Part shown: positions 7,655 through 17,974 of the stretch, piece by piece
Position numbering within the stretch: position 1 is the first letter of the stretch
Layout: the number at the start of each line of letters is the position of its first letter
Source: DATLGB01 sp963726825
GTDB lineage: Bacteria > Actinomycetota > Thermoleophilia > Solirubrobacterales > Solirubrobacteraceae
NCBI GenBank assembly: GCA_963726825.1
Contig: CAVSDT010000002.1
Coordinates: 992,001-1,056,000, forward strand
Length of the DNA stretch: 64,000 nucleotides
Direction of reading: 5' to 3'
Made by a program: the position numbers and the translations under genes
The notes under the pieces: model-generated
Told to the model about the DNA's origin: nothing
What the model saw: only the letters and a program-made list of their open reading frames with translations
The model's database searches: none

Positions 7655-9058
7655 TCAGACCGCCGCCGGCTCCGGGGCGAGGAAGCGCCCGCTGCCGGGC
7701 TCGGCGAACGTCGCGCCGTCCGGGGTCTCGGCGTAGACCGTGCGGCCGCGCACGAGCGTGCGCACGACCCGGCCGGTGACCTCCCGGCCCTCGTAGGGCG
7801 TCCACTTGTGCGTGTGGTGCAGGCCCGCGCCGGTGATCGTCCAGGTCCGCTCCGGGTCGATCAGGGCGAGGTCGGCATCCGCCCCGGGCACGATCGCGCC
7901 CTTGCGCGGGGCGAGCTGCCACAGCCGCGCGGGGGCGCCCGCGACCCATTCCGCGATCCGCTCCCAGCCGAAGCCGCGGCGGCGGGCCTCGTCGACGACG
8001 AGCGGGACGAACGTCTCGATCCCCGGCAGCCCGTTGGGGGCGGCGAAGATGTCCTCGTGGCCGGGCAGCCGGCTCTCGAGGCTGAAGGCGCAGTGGTCGG
8101 TCGTGATGCAGTCGATCGTGCCCGCGTCCAGGTGCGCCCACAGCCGCTCGACGTCCTCGCGGGCGCGGATGGGCGGCGCGCAGCGCGCGAACGGCCCGAG
8201 CCGCTCGAGGTCGTCGTGGTCGAGGACGAGGTACTGCGGGCAGGTCTCGCAGCTGACGCGGACGCCGCGCGCCTTGGCCGCGGCGACGAGGTCGCCCGCC
8301 GCGCCCGTGGACATGTGCACGATGTGGATGTGGGCGCCGACGTGCTCGGCCAGCACGATCGCCCGGGCGACCGCCTCGATCTCGGTCAGCGGCGGGCGCG
8401 ACTCGGCGTGCGCGAGCGGGTCGGTGCGCCCGGCGGCCTGCATGCGCGCGAGGCCCGCCTGCAGCAGGGCGTCGTTCTCGGCGTGCACCCCGACCAGCAG
8501 CGGCGTGTCGGCCAGCGTCTCCAGCGCGAGGACGAGCTGGGCGTCGTCGACCCCCGGGAACGTCGGGTCGGAGTCGCACATGAACGCCTTCAAGGCGACC
8601 GCGCCCGCATCGACCTGCTCCGCGATGGCCGCCACGTCCTGGCCGCCGACGATGCCGCCCCAGAGCGCGAAGTCGACGATCGCGTCGGCCTCGGCGAGCT
8701 CGCGCTTGCGCCGGAAGGTCGCGCCGTCGGTCGCGGGCGGGCGGCCCTGGGGCATCTCGACGTGGCTCGTCACGCCACCGGCGGCCGCGCCGCGTCCGCC
8801 GGCCGCGAAGCCCTCGTGCTCGACGGGGTCGTGCTCGAAGAGCGCCGGGTCGTCCTGCAGGAAGTGCGTGTGGCCGTCGATGGCGCCCGGCATGACGACC
8901 AGGCCCTCGGCGTCGATGACCTCGGCGCCCGGGTCGCCGGCCTCGCCGGGCGCGACCAGCGCCTCGATGCGACCGTCGCGCACGACGACGTCGCGCGCCT
9001 GCGCGCCGTCCGGGGTGGCCACGAGGCCGCCGCGGACGATCAGCATGTCTGTCTGCAT
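7655..9058 (-). CDS. Cyclic amidohydrolase (allantoinase/dihydropyrimidinase/hydantoinase family)
   Basis: The 467-residue protein is a complete amidohydrolase-superfamily member with H63-x-H65 (GHTHF), a probable carboxylated Lys at K157 (VALKAFMCDSD), H192 (GVHAEN), H248 (HIHIVHMS) and D321 (ITTDHCAFS). It resembles allantoinase AllB-type and hydantoinase-type enzymes, which open five-membered ureide rings to carbamoyl compounds. The start at 9058 is chosen for the MQTDMLIVRGG beginning; ATG at 9046 would also work. The gap from the permease gene is 16 bp and contains AGAAGG. Substrate could be allantoin, a hydantoin or another cyclic ureide; the sequence alone does not decide. Confidence 0.88.
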   Translation of the reverse strand: MQTDMLIVRGGLVATPDGAQARDVVVRDGRIEALVAPGEAGDPGAEVIDAEGLVVMPGAIDGHTHFLQDDPALFEHDPVEHEGFAAGGRGAAAGGVTSHVEMPQGRPPATDGATFRRKRELAEADAIVDFALWGGIVGGQDVAAIAEQVDAGAVALKAFMCDSDPTFPGVDDAQLVLALETLADTPLLVGVHAENDALLQAGLARMQAAGRTDPLAHAESRPPLTEIEAVARAIVLAEHVGAHIHIVHMSTGAAGDLVAAAKARGVRVSCETCPQYLVLDHDDLERLGPFARCAPPIRAREDVERLWAHLDAGTIDCITTDHCAFSLESRLPGHEDIFAAPNGLPGIETFVPLVVDEARRRGFGWERIAEWVAGAPARLWQLAPRKGAIVPGADADLALIDPERTWTITGAGLHHTHKWTPYEGREVTGRVVRTLVRGRTVYAETPDGATFAEPGSGRFLAPEPAAV

Positions 9059-9074
9059 CTCACATCGCCTTCTG

Positions 9075-9986
9075 TCAGAGGGAACGCCGCGGGGCCAGCG
9101 CTTCCTGCAGGCCGTCGCCGATCAGGTTCGCGGCCATGACCACGAGGAAGATCGCCAGGCCGGGGAACGTCGCGTACCACCACTGGTCGAGGTAGAAGTC
9201 ACGGCCGACCGAGATCATGGAGCCCCATTCGGGGGTCGGCGGCTGGGCGCCGAGGCCGATGAAGGAGAGGCTCGCCATCGTGAGGATCGCGTAGCCGACG
9301 TCGAGGCTCATCTGCACGATGATCGGCGTGGTGCAGTTGCGCAGGACGTGGACGCGCATGATCCGCCCGGGACCGGCGCCCGCCACCCGCGCGGCGGCCA
9401 CGAACGGCTCGTTCTTGAGCTGCAGCACCTGGCCGCGCACGAGGCGCGCGTACCACGGCCACCACACGACGCCGATCGCGATCACCGCGTTGAACAGGCT
9501 CGGCCCGAGGGCGGCGGCGGCCGCCATCGCGAGCACGAGCGCCGGGAAGGCCAGGAACATGTCCGTGATGCGCATCAGCACGTCGTCGACCCACCCGCCG
9601 ACGTAGCCGGCGAGCAGGCCCACCGCGGTGCCCACCACCGCGGCGAAGGCGAGGATGCCGAGCGCCGACAGGAGGCTGTAGCGCGTGCCGTAGATGACGC
9701 GGCTGAGGACGTCGCGGCCCGCGTCGTCGGTGCCGAACAGGTGGGCGGCCCCCGGCGGGGTGAACTTCGCCGCGGCGTCGTAGGCCGTCGGGTCGTAGGG
9801 GGCGATCAGCGGCGCTGCCACGGCCAGCACCAGGAACAGGCCCAGCACGACCAGGCCGGCGAGGCTCAGGGGGTTCGACGCGAGGTGGCGCAGCACGGCG
9901 CGGCGCGCGGAGGGCTCGGCCGCCGGCTCGGCCACGACCGGATCGGTCGCGAGGAGCGAGCCGCCGCCGGGGGCCACCGTGCTCAC
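9075..9986 (-). CDS. ABC transporter permease, DppC/OppC type
   Basis: The 303-residue inner-membrane protein has the N-terminal OppC-like helix after a hydrophilic leader, then about five more membrane segments of a BPD-type permease. The cytoplasmic EAA-like loop that contacts the ATPase is VAAARVAGAGPGRIMRVHVL. FGTDDAGRDVLSRVIYGTR is diagnostic of the DppC/NikC group. GTG at 9986 overlaps the stop of the partner permease by 4 bp and is preceded by AGGAGG eight bases upstream inside that gene. With the other four ABC genes it forms a complete importer. Confidence 0.93.
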   Translation of the reverse strand: MSTVAPGGGSLLATDPVVAEPAAEPSARRAVLRHLASNPLSLAGLVVLGLFLVLAVAAPLIAPYDPTAYDAAAKFTPPGAAHLFGTDDAGRDVLSRVIYGTRYSLLSALGILAFAAVVGTAVGLLAGYVGGWVDDVLMRITDMFLAFPALVLAMAAAAALGPSLFNAVIAIGVVWWPWYARLVRGQVLQLKNEPFVAAARVAGAGPGRIMRVHVLRNCTTPIIVQMSLDVGYAILTMASLSFIGLGAQPPTPEWGSMISVGRDFYLDQWWYATFPGLAIFLVVMAANLIGDGLQEALAPRRSL

Positions 9987-11005
9987 GCCGGCACCTCCTG
10001 GGCGTCCCGGATGCGCGGATCCAGGATGAGGTAGGCGAGATCGGTGAGGAGGTTGACGACGAGGTAGATCGCCGAGATCAGCAGCGTCACGCCCATGATC
10101 GCCGTGTAGTCGAGGTTGGAGATCGCGTTGACCGCGTACAGGCCGATGCCCGGCCAGGAGAACACGACCTCCGTGAGGATGGAGCCGGCCAGCAGCGCGC
10201 CGATCTGCAGGCCGAAGACCGTCGTGACGGGCATCAGCGCGTTGCGCACGACATGGCGGCGCACCAGCAGCGGCCCGCTGAGCCCCTTGGCGCGGGCCGC
10301 GCGGTAGTGGTCGGCCTCGGCGGTCTCCACCACGGAGGCCCGGGTCATGCGCGTGATCACCGCGAGGCTGCCCGCTGCGAGCGCGCAGGCCGGCAGGATC
10401 AGGTGCTCGAGGGCCGACCAGAACGTCGAGAGGTCACCCGCGAGCAGGGTGTCGACGAGATAGAGCCCCGTCACCTGGTCGGGCGGGAGGGCCAGCTCGT
10501 CGATGCGCCCGGACGCGGGCAGGATCTGCAGCTTCTCGTAGAAGACGATCTGCAGGACGATGCCGAGCCAGAACACGGGCATCGACACGGCCGCGATCGA
10601 GAACAGCCGGATGACGTGGTCGGGGAGCCGGCCCTTCAGCAGGCCGGCCATCACGCCGAGCGGCAGCCCGAGGACGGCGACGATCAGCAGCGCCGCGACG
10701 GTCAGCTCGACCGTCGCGGGGAAGAACTGCGCGATGTCGGAGGCGACGGGCCGCCGCGTCGTGATCGACGTCCCGAGGTCGCCGTGCAGCAGGTCGCCCA
10801 TGTAGCGCACGTACTGGGCGGGAAGGGACTGGTCGAAGCCGTACTCGCTGCGCAGCGCCGCCACCTGGTCCGCCGTCGCCCGCGGCCCGGCCAGCAGCCG
10901 GGCCGGGTCGCCGGGCACGATGTGCGTGAGGGCGAACGTCAGCAGGCTCATCCCGAACAGGACGATCGGGATGGCGAGCAGGCGGCGCTTGAGCAGCGGC
11001 CACAT
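9983..11005 (-). CDS. ABC transporter permease, DppB/OppB type
   Basis: The 340-residue permease has six predicted membrane segments, beginning with LLAIPIVLFGMSLLTFAL, and the OppB-type motifs IVPGDPARLLAGPRA and LPILxx-like GLPLGVMAGLLKGR region. The EAA loop is in YRAARAKGLSGPLLVRRHVV. It starts 3 bp after the binding-protein stop and ends overlapping the DppC-type gene, so the pair is co-translated. The homology covers peptide, nickel, glutathione and similar importers; in this context the cargo is more likely a ureide or hydantoin than a peptide. Confidence 0.93.
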   Translation of the reverse strand: MWPLLKRRLLAIPIVLFGMSLLTFALTHIVPGDPARLLAGPRATADQVAALRSEYGFDQSLPAQYVRYMGDLLHGDLGTSITTRRPVASDIAQFFPATVELTVAALLIVAVLGLPLGVMAGLLKGRLPDHVIRLFSIAAVSMPVFWLGIVLQIVFYEKLQILPASGRIDELALPPDQVTGLYLVDTLLAGDLSTFWSALEHLILPACALAAGSLAVITRMTRASVVETAEADHYRAARAKGLSGPLLVRRHVVRNALMPVTTVFGLQIGALLAGSILTEVVFSWPGIGLYAVNAISNLDYTAIMGVTLLISAIYLVVNLLTDLAYLILDPRIRDAQEVPA

Positions 11006-11008
11006 GGC

Positions 11009-12678
11009 TTAGGTGTGCAGCTCGTACGGGTCGAGCACGTTGAGGTACATCGGGTTGAACGTGACGTCCTTGAGCCCCTTGTCCAGCGGCAGCAGGAAGT
11101 GCACGTCGCTGACGAACAGGTACGGCGCGTCGTCGACGACGATGCGCTGGGCGCGCTTGTAGAGCGCCATCCGCTTGCCCTCGTCGGGCTCGGCGAAGGC
11201 GGCGTCGAGCAGCTTGTCGAACGCCGGGTTGGAGTAGTAGGTGAAGTTGTACCCCGCCGATCCCTGCGCCGAGGTCGCGAACAGCGTCCAGAGGAAGTCG
11301 AACGGGGTCGCCAGCGACGGCCACCACGCCACGCCGTAGGCGTCCTTGGCCGTGTCCTTGTTCTGCAGGGTCTCCGCCCACGTGGACGGGCTCAGCTCCT
11401 GGAGGGAGACCTCGATGCCGAGGTCCTTCATGCTGGCCTGGAACAGCTCGCCGAACGGCCGCTTCCAGTAGTAGCCGTTCTCGTAGATGTACTTGAGCTT
11501 GAAGCCGCCGCCCTCGTAGCCGGCCTCGGCGAGCAGCTTGCGCGCCCGGTCGGGATCGAAGCTGTACTGCGGCAGGCTGTCGTCGGCGCCGGGGAAGATG
11601 CTCGGCAGCGGTCCGTGGAGCTGCTCGGCGGTGCCGTTGAGGACGTTCTTGTTGGCGGCGGTGTAGTCGAACCCGTAGGAGATCGCCTGGCGCACGCGCT
11701 TGTCGGCGGTCGGCCCCGTCCGGCACGGCAGCCCGATGTAGTAGGCCGTGAAGGCGGGCTCGTCGATGACGTCGACCTTCTTGGCCTCGCGCATCGCGAA
11801 GACGTCGTCGTCGGGGAGGAAGAACGCGATGGAGCTCGTGCCGCGCTCGAGCTGCAACCGCTGGCTGGAGGCGTCGTTGACGTACTGCACGACCACGCCG
11901 TCGAAGTGCGGGCCGTCGAAGCCGCCCCAGTAGTCGGGGTTGCGCTTGAAGGCGGCCTGCTGGTTGAGGGTGTAGGACTGCAGCTGGAACGGGCCCGTGC
12001 CGACCATGTTGTCGCGCAGGAAGGACTTCGCCCAGTCCTTGCCCTTGTGGTCGTTGATCGCCTTGGGCGAGATCAGGTAGAGGCCGTAGAGGCTGGCGAA
12101 GCCGTCCAGCAGGCCGTCGGAGAACCCGCCCGTGTGCACGACGACGGTGCGGGCGTCGGGCGTCTCGACCTTCTTGATCGACGACAGGGCGTAGGCGATG
12201 CCCTGGTTGAGGCCCTGCTGGCGCTCGAGGTTGAGCTTGACGGCTGCCGCGTCCATCCCGGTGCCGTCGGTGAAGGTCACCCCGTCGCGCAGGTGGAAGA
12301 CGATGCGGTTCTTGCCGACCTCGTTCTCGTAGGACTCGGCCAGGTGCGGCTCGAGGTCCGTCGTGCCGTCCTTGAAGCGCACCAGCGTCTCGTAGACGCA
12401 GCGCCACAGCAACGGCGACTGGCCGTCCAGCGACAGCATCGGGTCGAGCGTCACCGGCGTGGCGCCCGAGCTCATGACCAGCCGCGCGCCGGCGCCGCCC
12501 GCCCCGCCGCCGCCGCCGCTGGCGCCGCCGCACGCCGTCAGCAGCGTGGAGGCGCCGGTGAGCGCGAGGCCGGCCATCCCGCCGCGGCGCAGCACCTCTC
12601 GCCGGCTCATGGGGTCACGCAGCAGCTGGTCGATCAGCGGTCCGCGGTGATGTCCGTCCGGCACGACGGGATCAGGGG

Positions 12679-12682
<4 letters not shown>
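11009..12682 (-). CDS. ABC transporter substrate-binding lipoprotein, peptide/nickel (SBP_bac_5) family
   Basis: The 557-residue protein has a Tat-like motif (SRREVL, residues 26-31), a hydrophobic h-region and a lipobox LTAC with the lipidated Cys at 51, so it should be exported folded and anchored outside the membrane. The mature part is a class C binding protein: LDPMLSLDG, LYGLYLISPKAINDH, VGTGPFQLQSYTLNQQAAFKRNPDYWG and RVRQAISYGFDY are family landmarks. The ATG at 12682 follows GAAGGAGGAAG and overlaps the upstream ATPase stop by 4 bp. The long 25-residue leader before the twin arginine is unusual but in frame with a strong ribosome-binding site. Confidence 0.93.
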
Positions 12683-13706
<1,024 letters not shown>

Positions 13707-13710
<4 letters not shown>

Positions 13711-14720
13711 GCCGCCGCGTCCGCGAGCGGGTGACCGGCGCGCGCCTCGGCGGCGCCCACGGGGTTGTGGCAGGCGCGCACGTGCTCGGGCTCGACGGCC
13801 TCCAGCGGCGGCATCTCGGCCGTGCAGCGGTCCAGCGCCCACTGGCAGCGCGGGGCGAACGGGCAGCCGGCCAGCTCGACGCCCGGGTCCGGCGGCTGTC
13901 CCGGGATCGGCACGAGCGCGGCGCCGCTGTCGCGGTCGCTGCGCGCCACGGAGCGCATGAGGCCGACGGTGTAGGGGTGCTCCGGCGCGGCGAACAGCCG
14001 CGACGTCGGGGCGCGCTCGACGATGCGCCCGGCGTACATGACGTTCACGCGCGACGCCATGGCGGCGACCACGCCGAGGTCGTGCGTGATCAGGATCAGC
14101 GCCGTGCCGAAGTCGCGCGTGAGCTCGCGCAGCAGCTCAAGCACCTGGGCCTGGATGGTCACGTCCAGCGCGGTCGTCGGCTCGTCGGCGATCAGCAGCC
14201 TGGGCCGCAGCGCGAGGGCGATCGCGATCATCACGCGCTGGCACATCCCGCCGCTGAGCCGGTGCGGGTAGGCGTCCAGCACCCGGTCGGGGTCCGGTAC
14301 GCCGACGCGCTCGAGCAGGTCGCGAGCGCCGGCGCGGGCGGCCTTGCGTCCCACCGGTTCGTGGGCGGTGATCGCCTCGGTGATCTGCGTGCCGATCCGG
14401 ACGACCGGGTTGAGGCTCGCCATCGGGTTCTGGAAGACCATGGCCACGTCGCAGCCGCGCCGGCGGCGCTGCTCCCGGGGGGTGAGCGCGAGCAGGTCGG
14501 TGCCGTCCAGGAGGACCCGGCCGCGCGTGATCTCCGTGTGCCGGTCGCCGAGCATGCCCATGAGGGCCAGGCTCGTGACGCTCTTGCCCGAGCCCGACTC
14601 GCCGACGAGCCCGACGGTCTCGCCGGCCTCGACGTCGAAGGACACCCCGTTGACGGCGTGGACGAGGCCGTGACCGGTCTTGAAGCGGACGGCGAGGTCG
14701 TCGACCTCGAGCAGGGGCAT
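13707..14720 (-). CDS. ABC transporter ATP-binding protein, DppD/OppD type
   Basis: The 337-residue ATPase has Walker A GESGSGKS, Q-loop FQNPMASLNPVVRIG, Walker B LLIADEPTTALD, and the C-terminal Cys cluster CPFAPRCQWALDRC. The signature reads LSGGMCQRVMIA, with Cys where Arg is usual (LSGGMRQRV); the catalytic Ser-Gly-Gly core is intact. ATG at 14720 shares its A with the TGA of the TetR gene (TGATG), so the transporter is coupled to its likely regulator. Confidence 0.93.
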
Positions 14721-15334
14721 CAGACGGGCCTGCCCGGCGGGTCGGCGAGTGCCTGGTCGGCGAGCGCCGCAGGAAGGCCCATCAGCTGCAGCGTGGCCAC
14801 GAAGCGCCTGCGGGCGCCGTCCCAGTCCCCCGTCAGGATGGCGCGCAGGCCGAGCCCGTCGGCGAGCTGGATGAGCGTCGCCGCGTGCTCGGACGCCGGC
14901 ATCGTGGCGGTGACCAGACCCGCCTGCGCCCAGCGCCGGAAGGTGCGTTCGGTCAGTCCCTGCCAGCGGTCGTCGTGACGGATCAGCTGGCCGGCCAGTG
15001 CGCCGTCGTCGACGGCCGCAACGCAGAACTCAAGCCACAGGCGCCATTCGCGCTGGCGCTCCTCGTTGCGCGGGATGGCGATGTCGACGTACTCGAGCAG
15101 GCTTCCCTCGGGCGTGGACGCGGCGAGCTGGCTCTCGGCGGTGTCCAGCCAGCGCTGGTGGGTCCAGTCGAAGCACGCGGCCAGCAGCTCGCGCTTGTCG
15201 GCGAAGTAGTGCGAGAGCACGCCGGTCGTGTAGCCCCCCTCGCGCGAGATCCGCCGCAGGGAGGTGGTGCCGAGTCCGTCGCGCATGATCACGTGACGCG
15301 CGTGGTCGAGGACCTCGGTGCGGCGGTCGCTCAT
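14720..15334 (-). CDS. TetR family transcriptional regulator
   Basis: The 204-residue protein has the TetR helix-turn-helix at about residues 8-52 (TTSLRRISREGGYTTGVLSHYFADKRELL, recognition helix in TTGVLSHYF) and a helical ligand-binding domain ending LADGLGLRAILTG. It overlaps the genes on both sides (4 bp with the reductase, 1 bp with the ATPase), so it is the second gene of the operon it probably represses. An 11 bp perfect palindrome just downstream of the operon's -10 box is the best candidate operator. The effector may be the imported substrate or an early product. Confidence 0.9.
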   Translation of the reverse strand: MSDRRTEVLDHARHVIMRDGLGTTSLRRISREGGYTTGVLSHYFADKRELLAACFDWTHQRWLDTAESQLAASTPEGSLLEYVDIAIPRNEERQREWRLWLEFCVAAVDDGALAGQLIRHDDRWQGLTERTFRRWAQAGLVTATMPASEHAATLIQLADGLGLRAILTGDWDGARRRFVATLQLMGLPAALADQALADPPGRPV

Positions 15335-16338
15335 GCCGCGTCCGCCTGCCGGTGCAGCACCAGCTTGCCGACGTGCTCGCGGCGGTCGAGCGCCCGGTGG
15401 GCCGCGGCCGCCTCGGCCATCGGGTAGCGCGCGGCCACCGGGATCTCGAGACGGCCCTCGAGGACGTGCGCGAGGGCGTCGCGCAGATCGTCCTCCGTGC
15501 AGAAGCCGAAGCCGATGAGGCGGTGCCCGTGCTGGAAGAACCGGACGAGGTCGAGCTCGACGAACTCCCCTGCGTGGGCGCCGCAGGTCACGTAGCGGCC
15601 GTCGGGGCGCAGGGCGGCGAGGTGCTCGGAGAGCTGTCGCCCGCCGACCGTGTCGAGCACGCAGCCGACCCCGGCGCCGCTCGTCAGCTCGGCCACCGCG
15701 TCGGCCACCGGGTGGTCCCCGTGGCAGATGACCTCGTCCGCGCCGAGCGCGCGGACCGGGGCGACCTTCTCCGGCCCGCCCACGGTGGCGATCACCCGGG
15801 CGCCGCGCAGCCGGGCTGCGCCGATCAGCGCGCTGCCCACGCCGCCGGAGGCGGAGGGGATCAGCACCGTCTCGTCCTCGCGGACCTCGCCGAGGGTCGT
15901 CACCATGCGCCACGCCGTGCTGGCGGCCGTCTGCCCCGCAGCAGCGCGCTCGATGTCGGCAGCGGAGGTCAGCGCGACGGTGGCGCTGGCCGGGACGGCC
16001 ACCCGCTCGGCGTATCCGCCCCAGCGGTCGATGCCGAACTGCACGAGCCGCCCGTCCTCGGCGTGATAGTGCTGCAGGACCGCCACGGGGTCACCGGGGC
16101 GCAGCCCGTCCACCGCCCGGCCGACCTCGGCCACCGTGCCGGCGAACTCGCCTCCCAGCACCATCGGGAGGTCCAGGTCCCAGCGCGACACACCGGCGCG
16201 CGAATCGAGGTCGCAGTGGTTGACGCCGCAGGTGACCACGTCGACGACGACCTCGTCCGGTCCGCAGACCGGGTCGGGAACCGGGGCCCACGACAGGGCG
16301 TCCGAGTCGCCGAAGTGGGTCAGGACCGCGGCGAGCAC
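15331..16338 (-). CDS. Zinc-free MDR/quinone-reductase-like oxidoreductase
   Basis: The 335-residue medium-chain reductase has the GroES-like N-terminal domain (VTCGVNHCDLDSRAG, LGGEFAGTVAEVG) and a Rossmann domain with SASGGVGSALIGAARLRGA for NAD(P)H. It lacks the structural zinc cluster of alcohol dehydrogenases, which places it with quinone reductase/crotonyl-CoA reductase-like proteins. GTG at 16338 is the first codon of the operon, with AGGGA about 11 nt upstream. Its chemical role in ureide use is unclear; it may reduce an enal or quinone derived from the substrate, or be a passenger under TetR control. Confidence 0.82.
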   Translation of the reverse strand: MLAAVLTHFGDSDALSWAPVPDPVCGPDEVVVDVVTCGVNHCDLDSRAGVSRWDLDLPMVLGGEFAGTVAEVGRAVDGLRPGDPVAVLQHYHAEDGRLVQFGIDRWGGYAERVAVPASATVALTSAADIERAAAGQTAASTAWRMVTTLGEVREDETVLIPSASGGVGSALIGAARLRGARVIATVGGPEKVAPVRALGADEVICHGDHPVADAVAELTSGAGVGCVLDTVGGRQLSEHLAALRPDGRYVTCGAHAGEFVELDLVRFFQHGHRLIGFGFCTEDDLRDALAHVLEGRLEIPVAARYPMAEAAAAHRALDRREHVGKLVLHRQADAA

Positions 16339-16359
16339 TATGAGCTGGTTCCCTCGAAC

Positions 16360-16370
16360 ACAACAGTTGT
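16360..16370. promoter_or_regulatory. Candidate TetR operator
   Basis: ACAACAGTTGT is a perfect 11 bp palindrome placed 5-15 bp downstream of the proposed minus-strand -10 box, so a bound repressor would cover the transcription start. The TetR regulator gene is the second gene of the unit so controlled. Confidence 0.5.
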
Positions 16371-16374
16371 TACG

Positions 16375-16404
16375 AACCTATGCGCCACGTCGTGCGGCTG
16401 TCAA
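16375..16404 (-). promoter_or_regulatory. Promoter of the ureide/hydantoin-type operon
   Basis: On the minus strand a consensus TTGACA (16404-16399), an 18 bp spacer and TAGGTT (16380-16375) precede the GTG start at 16338 by 36 bp. This is the best -35/-10 pair seen in the window. Confidence 0.6.
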
Positions 16405-16491
16405 GGCGACCGCAGCGACGGGTGTCAGTCCACGTCCTCGACGGACGCGCCGATGTGACGTTCCGGGCGGGCGCGCACCGAGAAGCTCCCT

Positions 16492-16497
16492 TAGACT
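16492..16497 (+). promoter_or_regulatory. -10 box of pdxS, leaderless geometry
   Basis: TAGACT ends exactly 7 nt before the pdxS ATG at 16505, so transcription would begin at or next to the start codon. No Shine-Dalgarno is seen between. Confidence 0.5.
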
Positions 16498-16504
16498 CGT
16501 CGGC

Positions 16505-17389
16505 ATGCGCGACGAGTCCACCTTCCGGGTCAAGGCCGGCCTGGCCGAGATGCTCAAGGGCGGCGTCATCATGGACGTCGTCGACCCCGAGCAGGCGAAG
16601 ATCGCCGAGGAGGCCGGCGCGGTCGCCGTGATGGCGCTCGAGCGCGTCCCGTCGGACATCCGCCGTGACGGCGGCGTGGCTCGCATGTCGGACCCGCTGA
16701 TGATCAAGGGGATCCAGGAGGCCGTCTCGATCCCGGTGATGGCCAAGGCCCGCATCGGCCACTTCGCCGAGGCGCAGGTGCTCGAGGCCCTCGAGGTCGA
16801 CTACATCGACGAGTCCGAGGTCCTCACGCCCGCCGACGAGGCCAACCACATCTCCAAGTGGGACTTCGACGTGCCGTTCGTGTGCGGCGCGACCAACCTC
16901 GGCGAGGCGCTGCGGCGGATCGCGGAGGGCGCGGCGATGATCCGCTCCAAGGGCGAGGCCGGCACGGGCGACGTCGTCGAGGCCGTGCGCCACCTGCGCC
17001 GCATCCGCTCCGAGATCCGCGCGCTGACGACGATGGACGACATGGAGCTCGCGACCGCCGCCAAGCTGCACCAGGCGCCGCTGGACCTCGTCCGCCAGGT
17101 GGCCGCCGACGGCAGGCTGCCCGTCGTGCTGTTCTGCGCGGGCGGGATCGCGACGCCGGCCGATGCGTCGCTGACGATGCAGCTCGGCGCCGAGGGCAAC
17201 TTCGTCGGCTCGGGCATCTTCAAGTCCTCCAACCCGGCCGAGCGCGGCCGCGCGATCGTCGCGGCCACCACGCACTTCGCCGACGCCGCGCGCGTCGCCA
17301 AGGCCTCCGAAGGCCTCGGGGACGCGATGACGTCGCTCGAGACCCGCAAGCTGGACGAGTCCCAGCTCCTGTCCACCCGCGGTTGGTGA
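16505..17389 (+). CDS. pdxS: Pyridoxal 5'-phosphate synthase, synthase subunit
   Basis: The 294-residue (beta/alpha)8 protein makes PLP from ribose 5-phosphate, glyceraldehyde 3-phosphate and ammonia delivered by PdxT. Nearly invariant segments are present: KAGLAEMLKGGVIMDVV with the catalytic Asp, ALERVPSDIR, MAKARIGHF with the Schiff-base Lys, YIDESEVLTPAD, PFVCGATNLGEALRRI, IRSKGEAGTG and LGAEGNFVGSGIFKS. ATG at 16505 gives the family-normal N-terminus. The TGA overlaps the pdxT GTG start (GTGA), ensuring stoichiometric synthesis of the two subunits. It is divergent from the ureide-type operon. Confidence 0.97.
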   Translation: MRDESTFRVKAGLAEMLKGGVIMDVVDPEQAKIAEEAGAVAVMALERVPSDIRRDGGVARMSDPLMIKGIQEAVSIPVMAKARIGHFAEAQVLEALEVDYIDESEVLTPADEANHISKWDFDVPFVCGATNLGEALRRIAEGAAMIRSKGEAGTGDVVEAVRHLRRIRSEIRALTTMDDMELATAAKLHQAPLDLVRQVAADGRLPVVLFCAGGIATPADASLTMQLGAEGNFVGSGIFKSSNPAERGRAIVAATTHFADAARVAKASEGLGDAMTSLETRKLDESQLLSTRGW

Positions 17390-17964
17390 ACCCGGGCGGG
17401 GGTCCGCTCGTCGGCGTCCTGGCGGTCCAGGGCGACTTCGAGGCGCACTGCCGGATGCTGCAGCGGCTCGGCGCGCGCACGCGCGAGGTCCGCACCCCGG
17501 AGGGGCTCGAGGGCCTCGACGGCCTCGTGATGCCGGGCGGGGAGTCGACGACGATGACGCTGGGCATCGAGCGCGACGGGCTGCGCGACCCCTTGTGCGC
17601 CTTCGTCGCCGCGGGCAAGCCGGTCCTCGGCACCTGCGCGGGGATGATCATGCTCGACCGCGACCACCTCGGGGTGGCCGACTGGACGTGCCGGCGCAAC
17701 GCCTTCGGCCGCCAGGTCCGCTCCTTCGAGGCCGACCTGGACCTGCCCGGCATCGAGGGCGACCCCGTGCGCGCGGTCTTCATCCGCGCGCCGTGGGTCG
17801 CCTCCCACGGGCCGGACGTCGAGGTCCTGGCGGCGGTCGACGGCCACCCCGTGGCCGTGCGCGACGGACGCCTGCTGGCGGTGTCCTTCCACCCCGAGAT
17901 CGCCGGCGAGGACCGCGTGCACGGGCTGCTCCTGCGTGACATCGGGCGCACTGCCGCCCCCTAG
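17386..17964 (+). CDS. pdxT: Pyridoxal 5'-phosphate synthase, glutaminase subunit
   Basis: The 192-residue class I glutamine amidotransferase supplies ammonia to PdxS. It begins VLAVQGDFEAH, has the oxyanion loop MPGGESTTM, the nucleophile Cys in LGTCAGMIML and the His-Glu pair in SFHPEI. The start is the GTG overlapping the pdxS stop by 4 bp; a few extra residues (NPGGG) precede the conserved core. Its TAG stop forms the first three bases of the presumed -10 box of the downstream helicase. Confidence 0.96.
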   Translation: MNPGGGPLVGVLAVQGDFEAHCRMLQRLGARTREVRTPEGLEGLDGLVMPGGESTTMTLGIERDGLRDPLCAFVAAGKPVLGTCAGMIMLDRDHLGVADWTCRRNAFGRQVRSFEADLDLPGIEGDPVRAVFIRAPWVASHGPDVEVLAAVDGHPVAVRDGRLLAVSFHPEIAGEDRVHGLLLRDIGRTAAP

Positions 17965-17967
17965 CGT
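17962..17967 (+). promoter_or_regulatory. -10 box of the helicase gene, fused to the pdxT stop codon
   Basis: TAGCGT starts with the pdxT TAG stop codon and ends 7 nt before the GTG at 17975, again a leaderless-type spacing. Confidence 0.4.
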
Positions 17968-17974
17968 GGACGGG

